Part shown: piece after piece, positions 24,806-37,294 of the stretch | How positions within the stretch are numbered: the stretch's first letter is position 1 | How the letters are laid out: each line of letters begins with the position of its first letter | From: Seison nebaliae | Lineage: Eukaryota > Rotifera > Pararotatoria > Seisonacea > Seisonidae | Direction: 5' to 3' | Assembly (NCBI GenBank): GCA_023231475.1 | Contig: JALJEE010001537.1 | Location: 1-53,746 of the forward strand | DNA: 53,746 nucleotides | Made by a program: the position numbers and the translations under genes | The notes under the pieces: generated by a model | The model's database searches: none | What the model was told of the DNA's origin: nothing | The model's input: only the letters and a program-made list of their open reading frames with translations

Positions 24806-27800
24806 TCCACTTATTTTATTTGTCGAAAATGTCCTTATGTACTAAATGGTCAATTATCTAACACGGAGATATTTTAAACGTTATCATTATATCGATAAAT
24901 ATTAATTATTTTTTAAGATTGTTATATAATCATATTCATAATGTTATATAATATATTTTTGGGAATTTCCTTTTTAAAAAAGGAAGAATGATATTAATGA
25001 TTTCCTTCTTCTATTTTTTTTTGAAATTATGATAATATTGGTAGTTGCAAGTGTAATTGTTGTCATTGGATGATAAACCTCAAACGGTTATCTAATTTAT
25101 TTACGTCTAATTGTGATTTAGAGTTAATGTGCGTTGTAACATCAATTTATTTGAATAATCATGTTTATGACCATATATATTACTACAAGACTGATTGGAA
25201 GAGAAAGAACGAATTTCTTTTGTTGAGAGAAGAATGTTGTCGGATGATCGTTGATGATGGTGGAGGGACATGATGGTGAAAGAGATAAATTGAAATTAAT
25301 GACCATATAAAAAATGATGTTGTATGTGCTGACGTAAGATGATGCATACTTCATGATGTCTTTTTAAATTATGTGAGAATTCAGTCTAACTTTTTCGCTA
25401 AGGTCAACTAAAGAATTCCAGCGATGATGAGTGGAAGCATTAGAAAGAATGGAAAGTGGGCGAATGTCGATCATTGTTCATTCGATTATCATTAAAAATG
25501 ATCAGTTTCTTACCGCTTCTTGGTTGTGTTTCTCTTTTTGTGTGAAGATCGGATGACCTTGAGACTGTCGGTGTTGAAGATAAAACCTTAATAGTCAGAT
25601 GAGAAAGAATGATGTAAAGGCGATATGAGCTCTTCTCGATCTCTTAGAGAACTCTCCATTGATTCATTGCTATTTCATTCATTTCATTCATTTCATTCAA
25701 CTCTTACTTATTCTTCGTAGTAATTTATTTATCATTTAGTAGTCTTTCTCCACTTTCTCTTCTCATTTAATGCATTCTTATTCATTCATCGATCAACGCT
25801 AATTTTTCTAATGTTCATCTTCCAACGTTCCGTTTAATGGACGATGTCATGAGACGAGTATAATGGGAAGGGAGAAAGAAGTAGGTTCCTTCACACCATT
25901 ATCATTTCTTATAGTAGTCACGACTCAGAACATGAAGAATTGTTTATGAAATTACCATCCTATAATCATGTTAATTCCAAATTGAATTTGCAGGTTTCAT
26001 TACCATTCGTCCAACAATTGAATTTGTGCAAATAATTGTGTTGTTCCTTTCCTTTACTCTAATAAGAAATGATTCGGCTTTCAATGAAATTAAAACGTAG
26101 AAGTGAAAGGGAATCATTTTTATCCTCTAAACACAAAACTTTCATAAAATCAATACAAATTATCATTTCTACTCTATTCGCATCCATACACATACATATG
26201 GAATGAGAATTGACTGTGCTTTTCCAAAATTTCTTGGTTATAGTCCTTTCCTTCCTTCCTTCCTTTCTTCATTTTTCTCCTCTCATTCACCATTTGTTTT
26301 CATGGCAAATATTCCCGTTTTTCCTATGGATTTATATTTTCAACTAAACCTCACCAGTCAGTCTAATCGCCATTATCGTTCGAATGAATTGGAGAGAACA
26401 CAGAAGTGAATGAGCATTTCCACACAAATTCTCCTCTCGTACTCATGTGAAGATATATAGTCTTATTTCGTTTCCAACTCGGCTATCTCTCTAATTAATT
26501 ATCAACTATTCGAATGAAGCTTCCTTACTATCTATTTCTACACTTTATCTAACTATTTTATTTATGAATGAAGAGATATTATTTAAGCATATTCTCATTA
26601 TATCTTCTTCCATATATTCGACTTGTGAGGAGGAGTATCGATGAGAATTATGTACATCTATTCTTCCACATTAACACCCACATCTCGATGTCTCTAACCA
26701 AATAGTCTCAAGGATCATTTCGTTGACTTACTCCACCACTACCACTACTCTATTACTACTCTACTATTAACATCACAAATAAAAAAGATGTATTGTTCGG
26801 TCGAAATCCTCTTCCAAAATTTTCAAAGAGAATTTTCTAAAAGCAAGAGAAAATGGACATCATCAACAAAAGATCTTTTTTTTCTGTCTGGGAAAATAAC
26901 TTCTAACTGAAATGATGTTTCTTTCCTACACATACTCTCTATGTCTCATCTCTTCTTCTCTCTCTCTCTCTCACTTTTCCTCTTTGTCGGATATATTGTC
27001 TTTCAATAAAATTATTGAAATGGTCTTATCAGACAGTCTTGAATTCGACAATCGCATCTGCTTCTTTAATATCATAAAATATCAACAACTTTATCTCAAG
27101 TTTTTAAATTCGAAAAAAAATTTATCCTCAACATCTTCAAATCACTCGACTACTTCCTCTTTCCTATTCTTCATTCAGTTCCAATGGCAACATCGTTTAC
27201 ATTGTCCTTTCATGTGCATGTCCGTCAGAACCAGTTTAACTCCAGCAATTCTCACTTTCCTTATAATGTATTTTGTTCATGGAACATTTTTTAAATTTTT
27301 TTATTGAAATTCTCTCTCGTATTTTGTGCAATTAAATTAGCATTTTCCGACATGGTCTCTCAAAGGGAGATGACATTAATGAAGAAGATTAATTTCAAGA
27401 AAGAAGTTTGTGGATTGTGAGACATAAAAACAAATGAATTATCCATTTGACGTTTGATCGATCATTCACGAAACAGGTGATAACAGCTGTTCCGTTTTCA
27501 TTTTTCAAGTTGATCATCTGCTGAAAATCAAATTTTTTTTGGCAACAACCTTTTTATGACTTTTCTTCCTAATAATTCTCTATCTTAACAGCATGAAATG
27601 AGTCAAATAATTTACTTTCGATTCTATATCACCTCATACAGTAATTATTTTATTTCGCAAATTTGAATGTTTTATGATTCTTTCTTTTCTCCTTTCTCCA
27701 ATGATGATAATAAATTTATTTCGATAATAAATTTTACTTTCTACTTTTGTGAAAGAAAAAATTTTTACGGTTTCTTTTTCTGGGTAACCGGTATTAAAAT

Positions 27801-28290
27801 AGGTTAAACAACCACCAGACCAGAACATCGTTCCTTCCTACATAGATCTCATTGTAATTTGCTCAGAATTAACAAACGTGTGAGATATCAACATCAGAAC
27901 GATATGAAGAATTAAAGTAGAATAACTTTCTCTAACGGTTTCTTATGAATAACTTTGTTGATATGTAAAATAAATTGTTGTTTTTCTAAATCTTTCATAA
28001 TGAAAGTTTTATTTATGCCATTTCCTTCATTTCTTTTTGGGATTCATTTCTCATTTTTTTGTCCATGTATTCATAATAGATCTTTTTCATGGAACATGTT
28101 TTTTGATAGTTTTTGTAGTGTCATCGTTTCCTCTTCATTTTAGGCTAATGGAAAATTTTAAGAGAAAAATATAAAAATGATATTCATTTGATATTTGATG
28201 TTTGGAAATAATTTTTCTAATTAAATTTTTCTAATTAAATTTATTATTTTTTATGTTTTAAAAGATATTCTTTTGATAATATTGAATACA

Positions 28291-28300
28291 GGATATGTAA
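28291..28300 (+). promoter_or_regulatory. Splice acceptor and start-stop upstream ORF before the Myc-like start
   Basis: The AG at 28290-28291 follows a T-rich stretch and looks like the acceptor of a 5'-leader intron. Immediately after it, ATG TAA occupies 28295-28300, a start codon directly followed by stop, abutting the Myc-like ATG at 28301 in the same frame. Start-stop elements are known to stall or divert ribosomes; a role here is inferred. Confidence 0.5.
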
Positions 28301-31300
28301 ATGCATTCCGAAAGAGTAATACAAATTAATCAAATCTCCCAAGATTTTTCATCCAATACACTCCTCTCATCTGCCTATGAAAATATTGATAATGGAATTT
28401 GGGATGATCAATGGGCAACATATTTTTCATTAAATTTCCAATGTGATGAACCATCGCAAACTTCCGATTTAATGACCAGGAATAGAAGTCCTTCTTGTGG
28501 TGATGTAAATGTATCGGACCGTTTAGATTCAACTGATAATATGAGTGTATCAAATTTGATGAATGATCTTGTGGAACCGTCGTCGATTACACCCCCAAAT
28601 AGTACGAAGAAAGGTGATCGTACAACTACTTCTACTTCGTCTACGTCGAATGGAGAAGATGTTGTTGATTTAGATCATCAAATAGAAAATCAATGTAGGA
28701 ACTTCGATCTGATAACGGAGAAGGAAACTGCGTGTAAGGATGAATTTTCTTTTCATAATTCTTTCCCATTTATGGAAAATATAAAAAATCATCCTTTCGA
28801 TTTAACTATCGAATTTCCAAGTGAAGATGTTAAGAATGATGTTTGTGTGTTGAATGACAATGATTTAATTGATATTCATAATTATGAATATGGTCAATTC
28901 GAAGATAAAAATTTGAAGGATAATTGTTTTGATAAATTGGATACTTCACCAATCAATTATGATGAGAAGAATATTACTCCAAAATTTTTTCTTCCGACAA
29001 ATGAATCGTTATATTCATTAGATGGTGAACAGTTTGATAAATCATTGAAGAATGCAACATTTCCTCCATTATCCCCTCAAGACTATGAAGATGAAGTGAA
29101 TGAAACTGAAGAAATATATCGATGTATATCTTGTCGTCATTTCCCTGATTATAACCAATCGAAGGAAGGTTTGAATTTCTTTCAAGAATTGAAAGCGAGA
29201 GATGATATATTGAATTTGAATAAGATTCATCATCCTGATATTTCATATGGAAATGATGAACTATCGCATAATGCATCATATGGTTCAATTTTTCCATATG
29301 ATGATGATTCTTATCATTCTGATGATTTATTTCATCATTTATCGAATTTGAGAGATCTCAATTCTTCTTTTCCACTCGATACTCAAAGAACAAATGTATT
29401 AAACACTCTTGGTACATTATTACCAGTGACATCACCAGTAGTATCTTCAATAACATCATCCATATTATCAGGAACAATATCTACTACTTCCATCATTTCA
29501 AGAACAACATCATCACCACTTGCAACATCATCATCACCGTTAACTACAGTTTTATCAACTCCAATTTTGGTGGATACACCTAATCGTTATCGAAATAATG
29601 GATTGAGGAGAAACATGTCAAATAAATCGGTGAATCGTCGAAGTCTTAAAAAGAAAGATATTGCTGTTGATATCATTTCGGAGAATGAGAGAGCAGATAC
29701 AAGAACACCATCGACTCCACGAGCAAATCGAACGAATCGTAAAAGAAAAATCTTCCCAGATTTTGATGAGAGTCCACAAATGGAAAAATTTAAAGAAAAT
29801 GAAGAACGGGAATTGATTGAAATGGATGAAAGTATGAATGAGAGAAAAGAAGATAATTTTGAAGAAGAGAAAAGAATCGAAATTAAGAAAGAAGATGGAC
29901 AATTGTTGATTAATCAACCACCTGTGGTAAAAATAGAAGAATCAACAAAACTTTTATTTTATGCTTCAAACAATGGATTGACTTCATCGAAACAATTGAA
30001 AAAAGAGGAAACATCATCATCATCATCAACATCATCATCATCATCATCTGATGAACAATCTAGTATTTCATCAACATCAAGTGATCGATTCGAATTTATT
30101 CAGACAAATGGTCAAGAATCATTCGGAATCAAAAATCATATGATGGAAAGAACTTATCCAAAACGATATGAACATAATATTTTGAATGATGTAAATAATA
30201 AAGAACAATATAATATGATCAGAAGAAATTCGAAACCGATAGAATATGATGATGGAATGTGTAATAAAGATGATTTATACAATTCTTTACAAAATGGAAA
30301 GAGATATGGAATTCCATTTCAAAATCATTTAATATCAAATCAATTCGACAAAACAGAAAAATATGATAATTCCATTATTGGAAATGATGAAAGTGGAATG
30401 AAGAAATTTAATGATAATTCTCATTATTCATATAATGGAGAATTGAATGAGAGAACTATTCACAATAATCGATTGAATGGAAGGATGAATCATAACATTT
30501 CTCACTGGCAACAAAGAAGATTGAATCAAATCGACAACGACAATGAATCAATAGAACATATGGAGAAGAATAGTTTAAATTTTGAAACTGATCTAAATTA
30601 TGAGGATTTGGAGCGTAATCTTCGCTCACAAAACTATTTTTCTTCCACCACAGAGAGCTTGAACAAATTCAGACATAAACCATCGACAATGGAACGACTT
30701 CCCTACAATTCATCAGATAATCGAGAGATTATGAATGGTATTCCCATGTCAGTAGCTCCATTAATGTCCTTTCAGAATCATCGTTATGTATCGTCGTGTA
30801 TGGATACTAGAGAGATGAAAGAAGAACCGATAGATGCATATCATCATCATCATCCTCATCCTCATAATAATAATAATAATAATAATAATAATTATTATAT
30901 TCCTTCTCGTCCATATCATCAAGATTATCCACAAAAACAATACAAACATCATTTTGATTACATGGAACATTTGTCGAATGAGAATGAGAATGTTAAAAGA
31001 AGGAATAATAATAATAATAATGTTAAAATGGAATATATACAACAAAAAACTAAATTGATATGTGAAGAACTTAATAGAAATCATTCGTCACCAAATAATT
31101 TTAGTATTGAACAAAAAAAGATTGAAGAAGCGGAGAATATCAAACGTGAGGTACATATTCGAATGGAAAGGAAACGAAGGAAAGATTTAAAAGAAAGTTT
31201 CGAAGATTTGAAAATTGCATTACCATCACTCGTTAATCAACAACGATCGGCGAAAGCAACCATTTTACGAAGTGCATTAAGTTATATTGTTCGATTGAAG

Positions 31301-32038
31301 ACGCAAATAATTCATAAGACATGTGAATTATCTGTTGTTAAAAATAAGAATGAAGAGACGGATAATGATATGAAATTGTTACGAATGGTAGCAACGAGAA
31401 CAATATCATTAAAGATGGCATATCAAAGAATGTCGATCGATATGAGAAATCGAATTAAGAAAGTTTTCCTTTCATCGAAAAGGAAATCGAATTATTATCA
31501 TGTCATGTCTCAATCAGGTCAATTATCCAATTTAACAAGATCGTCATATAATCCATCAAATATTCGTCAATTTCCAAACTTGCACAATAATCGATGGCCA
31601 AATTATTTCAATTCTCATGGACGAAATAATATTAATAAATATAGGAACATCAACAACAACATCAATAACATCAATAACATCAATAATAATAACAATAAAA
31701 ATGATAGACTGAATATTGGACAAAAATATCAAAAGAATATTTATGACAACAATTATCGTGATTATGACAACCGATCAGATTTGAGAAATGATAAATTGCA
31801 TATTTCCAAAAAGAATTCACCGATTGTTCAGAAAACTTTCGTTTCGACTAAATGCCATTCTCCCAAAATGACAACGTCCTTCACACCAATCTATCGAGAA
31901 CAATTAGGTACGAACATATTAAAATCGAAAGTTGCTTATGAACAAAATATAAAGCTCAAGATGGAAGTTCCCAATTGTCTTCGAAATATTAAGAGTCGAC
32001 TTGAAACCGGTGTAATGTCGAACCGTAATACATAAAAA
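28301..32038 (+). CDS. Myc: Myc-like basic helix-loop-helix transcription factor
   Basis: Myc proteins pair with Max through bHLH-zipper domains and bind CACGTG E-boxes to drive growth genes. This 1,245-codon exon encodes 1,244 residues, much longer than vertebrate Myc (about 440) or fly Myc (about 720). The bHLH is at about residues 945-1007: ENIKREVHIRMERKRRKDLK in the basic region and first helix, then AKATILRSALSYIVRL in the second. The ENxKR lead-in and loop-helix pattern are Myc-like. The E-box contact triad His952, Glu956, Arg960 is present, although Asn after His is Ile. The adjoining zipper is poor (LKTQIIHKTCELSVVKN). FPPLSP near residue 255 resembles Myc box I (TPPLSP); no Myc box II is clear. 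Long Ser/Thr, Glu, His and Asn runs and a 240-residue basic, Asn-rich C-terminal tail are unusual. Another Max-network bHLH remains possible. Confidence 0.68.
30836..30899. repeat. Triplet repeats coding poly-His then poly-Asn
   Basis: CATCAT and AATAAT triplets inside the Myc-like exon give short His and Asn runs. Long antisense and out-of-frame open frames here are artefacts of these repeats. Confidence 0.85.
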
Positions 32039-33512
32039 TTCTGATAAGCATCGTGTTGCATGATCGCCTATTGGTCTTGCTGACGAATGATTATTAACGT
32101 TATTTTTTTTTCTTCTTTAAAAACTTTTAAACTTTTGTTCATTTTATTTCGTTTCTTCGTTTTACTTCATAAATATCCGGAGATTAAAGTGGAATTGATA
32201 TATTTTTTCTGGTAATAATTCTCTTTTCAATTTTTACACATCAATTTTCACTTCTAATCTATTTTACTCCTTTTTTTTTCTTGGTCTTTTCATTAATTCA
32301 ATCAGATGTTCAGTCGTTTTCTTTTAATTTCTCGTTAACTTTTTATATCGTCGGCATTTGTTGTTATTTTCTTTCCAAATAATCTTGTTACATTTTTTCA
32401 TTAAATATGTTGATGATTGATTATATATCAAATCTTTTTCCAATCCACCAATTTTCCCAACTTACATTTGAAACAATTAATTTCATTCATTCTTAAAAGA
32501 ATTTACCACTTCAATTTTATGCAAATCTTTTCAAAGATTTAATTTCTATTGAAATGTGTCTAAAGTTTATTTTGGAACATTAAGAAATAATGGAGAACTA
32601 TTATGTGAGAGAATTGAAAGAATTTGGTTTGACAATGGGAGTAAATGCATATGTTTAAAATAGATCTAAATTTATAATTATTTTGAAAAATACTCTATGA
32701 GATTTATGATCGATTCCTAAGTGAAATATCCCCTAAAATGTCACATTGATTTGTTCTCAGAAAATGGAATAAATTTTTTCAAAGAAAACCGACCTATTAC
32801 TATGAATTTTGTGGGAGAAACATATAGATAACTCTGTTAGAAATCTGTTTAGACGATTGAGAATTTATTTTCATTTTTATTCATCGATCCAACGGGTGGA
32901 CACTTTTCTAAAAAGTTATTTCTAATTAAGCTTAAATCTTTCGCCTAAAATGATTGAACGTTCAATGAAATTAACAAAATCCGACAGATATAAAATATAC
33001 TTTCTCAAACATTTACATGTCTAAAGATATCTTTCCATTTTTATTGTTTATTATATTAGTTGATTAAAGCCGTCAAAAAACAATTAAATATATATACAAT
33101 TGCAACGGATTAGCTAACTGATTCAATTGTATATTAATGATACATGTCAATCAATCACAATATTCTTTTCTGGTTCTTTAACCAAGATCAATCGGACACA
33201 GTTGATATTACCAATTAATTTAGAAAGAATAAATTAAAATCTATCACGGATGAATATCAGATAATATGTTAATTTTTATTATCGCATTATATTATTATTA
33301 TTAGAGATACAATTGATTTTAAATCGAAAATTTTTCAGATAATGATAATTTCGGATGATTGATCTGTTAAGAATTCCATTATGATTAGTATCAGAATAAA
33401 ATACCTTTTTCTTGTAGAAGATAAGAAGTATGATGTTATAAAGTTAACTTTTATTTTCAAATAAATATTTACACGGATGAATAGAGGAAATAGAGGAAGA
33501 GAGAAAGAATTT
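32039..33512. other. Convergent 3' region between the Myc-like gene and the glutamate receptor
   Basis: T-rich and A-rich sequence without coding potential, presumably the 3' UTRs of both genes. TTTATT at 33450-33455, about 60 bases past the receptor stop, reads AATAAA on the minus strand and may be its polyadenylation signal. Confidence 0.55.
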
Positions 33513-36500
33513 CTATTCACGACTGGTTATTGTATGTTTTTGGGAGGAGCCGGTGCATGTAGCAGCGAATTTCAGTTCTCTCATGAATTCTTGACAAATA
33601 TTCTCTCTAGCATGTTTCAAATGAATATCGTCACTATCGATTAGATTATTATTGTGTTTTCTTTCGGAAGAGGATGATATGGATGAAGAAGTATCTGCTG
33701 AGAAGAAACACATGCGATTACGTAATCGTTTGAATTGTTTTGAACAAGAACAAATATTCGTAATGAATTCTATACAAACGACGACGGCACTTAAACAAAC
33801 ACCCAGAATGAGTACGACGAATATGCCTCCAACATTCTCTATACCAAGTTCATCTGTCGTACTACTTTCTCCACCTCCTTCTTCACACATCGAATCACCA
33901 GAACCGCCCACTCTCCACCATTTATTATAAATTTCAGTTAATTTACCATCTTCTTGCATTGCTAAAATTGCTGTTGACATTTTTTCGAGATAAGATGGAT
34001 CTGAAAAAGTTTTAGTCAATAAAATTTATGAGTAAATCTAACCTAAAGTTTTCCGTAAAGCGATTCCATATCCTTTCGCATCTAACAAGTTACCGATTTG
34101 TGTAAGATTACAATCTCGATTCATATGATATTCAATAACTGAACTCTCCATAAAGAAAGCATAATTTCCTTCTAACACTTTCTTTATTCCTTCTTCGGTG
34201 GATTTGGTAAATACATTCATTTTAGCTGACGACATACCTTTCCATAATTTTTCATAAACTGGAATTTTAGAATCTTCGAAAAAAGCCTGAGTAGAACCAC
34301 CGGCTAATGTACCATAAGTGATAGCTTCTTGTCCAATTAGATCTTCCACCTTCTCAATAGGAGAAACAGTTCTTTCCACAGTGAGGAAAGCAGCCAAATT
34401 GGCGGTATATGATGACACCATAATCAAATTAAAAAACCACCAAAACGAAGCAATAATTCTCGTTGATATTGCTCGTGGAATATATTCGCTTCCTTGTTGC
34501 ATTAATGCACCAAATGAGAACCATAAAGAATTGAATGATCCTAAATCATTATCAGGTGAATCAAGTGGTGCACCACATGCCTCTTCTTCATACCATTCAT
34601 ATGGTGATACACGTGCAATAATAAATACTACAATACTTATACCTAACCATCCAATAACAATATACGCCCAAACCTGAAACATATTATGAAAACTGATTTT
34701 TTCACAATAATTTAACTTCATTGGACAAAGGAGATAAAAATGAAAATAATCCAGGCTTCTCTCTTTTCGGTCGTTTAAACAACATTCCAATCCCGACGCT
34801 CATGAATGGTGCGGTAAAATCGACAACTTTCGCTCGCTCATAATTAATTGTCATTCCACCTAACGCTACATCAGCTTCCTATGAAAATAATTAAAACTAA
34901 TTTAAAAAAAAAAAAGAGAACTGCACGTAACACTTCGCCTATCAGACCATTCCATTTGCCAGAAGAATTCTTCCCAAATGTTTTCTCATTGGATTTGGAT
35001 AAAGTGTAATTAAATTTACATCGTTTCGAAAGTTCATCCATAAGATCAATACAAAAACCGACGAATACTTGATTCGGTTTCAATCCTCTTCCACTGATTC
35101 CAAACGTTTTCGATTTCTTCCCTTTCGATGTTTGATTTTTAATAAGAACATAAGGTGCCTCCTCCTTCACCGTCACAAATAATGACTGGAATGGATATTT
35201 GTAATGTTCACCAGCTGGACGATAATTCGAGTTCCATTCAACACCTCGATCTTTTTTCCAGATTCCGATCTTTGAAACAGAAAAAAATTGATTTGGAAAG
35301 AGAATTAGATTTGTGAAAGATGAGAAATGAGAGCAAACGGGAATATATCCTTTTTCAATGTCAACTTGTATAATGGTAACTGAAACATCGATACGATGAA
35401 GATGTTGTAATCGAATAACTCCAGTCATTCCATTTAAATTCATCTACATTTGGAGAATAAATTTTAAAATGAAAAATTTATTATAATTAAAACTCCATGT
35501 AATTGATTGAGGAAAGTGTCACCCCATTGCATTGGCCATTGATTATTTTGTCGTTTAAAACGTATTAAACTTTCATTACAATTTTGATGACGAACATATC
35601 GATTCCTACTAATGGATCGTCGTGTTATTTGAGTTAGACCAATCGTTTCAGCAAATGCAATTAATGCATATCTGACTGCATCATACATTAATGCTAAATT
35701 CAACTGAAATAATAAATAAATAATAGAAAAGAAAAAATTAAATAGGAACTGGAATAATAAATCGATTTTTTAATAAATTATCTGTTCGGATATTATTCTC
35801 TTTTTTCATAATTTCAATATTCTTCTTTTTTATCGAATCTTTCCATATTCGCTCTTTCTGTTGTTGATCGGAGAGGAGAAGATTCCACACCGACTCATCT
35901 TCATATGGTAATGGAACAATATTCTTTTTTGAAATATTTTTATGACATTCGTCATAATTCTTACACTTCTGTTCGAGATTTTGGATGTCATCTGTCGTTT
36001 CCATTTTATTAATTAATTCTGAATTCTTTCCATCCATTGGAGAACGTAAACGTAAAGCATAAATTAATGCATTATTATGTTGGAAATTATTTACATCGAT
36101 GGTATCAGCATCGAAGTTTGTGAGGAAGAAATGGTTCTTATCATTTATCATTCCTAATTGAAGAGCAGCTCGTAATGCTGCTGTAGCACTATCAGCTGTT
36201 GATGTATCAATAACGAAATGATTACAAAAATCTTTTAACGACGATAAAGGTGAACGACATAAATTGAATGCATCGCGCCATAATCCTTGTGAATGGACGG
36301 ATGTATCATCAGGCCAATAGAAACCACGATTCCCATTTAAATTACATCGATATGAACGTTGTGATTTATTTGTACAATCGATACGTGTGTCGATCAAATG
36401 AAGAAATGTTCGAAAATGATCATCAGTATAAGAATGTTTCTTATTATCTTCTTCATCAGATCCCATATCATTCTCTTCATCTTCTCCATCGATCGAACCT

Positions 36501-37294
36501 CCACCTTCTTTATTCATTAGAATTTGTTCATGTAAATAATTCGTTGCATTCTCTGTTGACATCATACTACTGAAAGTGTTGACAATCGTCGACTTAGAAA
36601 AGAGAAGACGTGTTGAAGATAATCCTGTACGGACGTCAGATAAAACGATGAAATTCTTCCAATTCAATTTCTTTAAAATTTGCAAGATTGACAATGAGAT
36701 TTCCGATGATGATGGTGTTATATCAGTAGTAGTTGACCATTTAGGTAATCGATTATTCTCTTGCATATGTACAAAAATTGGATTTAGTTTCTCGTAAGGT
36801 ATCGGTTGTGGGAAGAAATCATTTCGTTTAATTATCAGATTAATGATATATTTGAAGATAGCACTAGATGGAGAAAATTTGATGTGAGGTACTTCCAATT
36901 GTGATGTTAATGCAACTAATTGAGAGAATAATGCTGGATTTATTGGTCCAAATAGAACAACGTAAGGCACTTGACCATTTGAAGATGTTCCTTTCAATTT
37001 CTCTACGTTCGTATGAACAATTGACATTGCACGAAATGCATCCATTTTCTCATTGATATGGATTAAATGCGATTCGATTTGTACAGTATTCATATTTCTA
37101 CCCAAATCAATAAGAATATTCTCGAATAATTTCGTATATTTCTCATACCAGGCATTCTGTTGAGGAATGTCCAAAATTAATGCCATTCGTAAGAGATAAT
37201 CCTTCTTCCAATTCATTTTTCTTTTCATATCATTGGAATGAATTAGTGACATGATGATTAAGAGATTCATCAAAATTCTTTTAAGTTTTATCAT
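33513..37294 (-). CDS. Kainate-type ionotropic glutamate receptor subunit
   Basis: Ligand-gated cation channel subunit of the plasma membrane. Seven exons (35750-37294, 35494-35703, 35339-35443, 34922-35269, 34717-34878, 34043-34673, 33513-34000) join in phase over introns of 42-69 nt, giving 1,162 residues. Order: short signal segment, amino-terminal domain encoded mainly by exon 1, ligand-binding S1 (EEAPYVL to MTINYERAKVVDF), M1 (VWAYIVIGWLGISIVVFIIA), pore loop FGALMQQGSE, M3 with SYTANLAAFLTVER, S2 ending NKWW, and M4 (ENVGGIFVVLILGVCLSAVV). The Q/R site is coded Gln. ESSVIEYHMNRDCNLTQIG and PRAISTRI are closer to kainate than AMPA receptors. An acidic insert (GEDEENDMGSDEEDN) sits in the amino-terminal domain. 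The cytoplasmic tail is short and ends TSRE. Start at 37294 gives the hydrophobic leader MNLLIIMSLI. Confidence 0.9.

Larger units (their letters stand above)
16897..28291. other. 11.4-kb gene-poor region upstream of the Myc-like gene
   Basis: Open frames here are short, low in complexity and unlike known proteins (the longest is 131 codons, at 26912-27307). The right end should include the promoter and at least one 5' non-coding exon or intron of the Myc-like gene, since a splice acceptor precedes its start. Seen inside: a 170-bp MITE at 22557-22726, tandem GAATGAAT-type repeats near 18886-18928 and ATTTCATTC repeats near 25672-25699, a (TA)n tract near 19536-19558, a 27-bp palindrome at 24779-24805, and two CACGTG sites at 22207 and 22424. 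The stretch at about 23190-23900 looks slightly less AT-rich, but I could identify nothing in it. Confidence 0.6.

Noticed and set aside
26912-27307. 131-codon frame, the longest in the gene desert
   Set aside because: Dominated by Ser, Phe and Leu from CT-rich simple sequence. No domain, no clear signal-peptide logic, and it probably lies in a non-coding region of the Myc-like locus.
30761-31084. Ile/Met-rich frames on both strands within the Myc-like exon
   Set aside because: Shadows of the CAT and AAT triplet repeats read in other frames.
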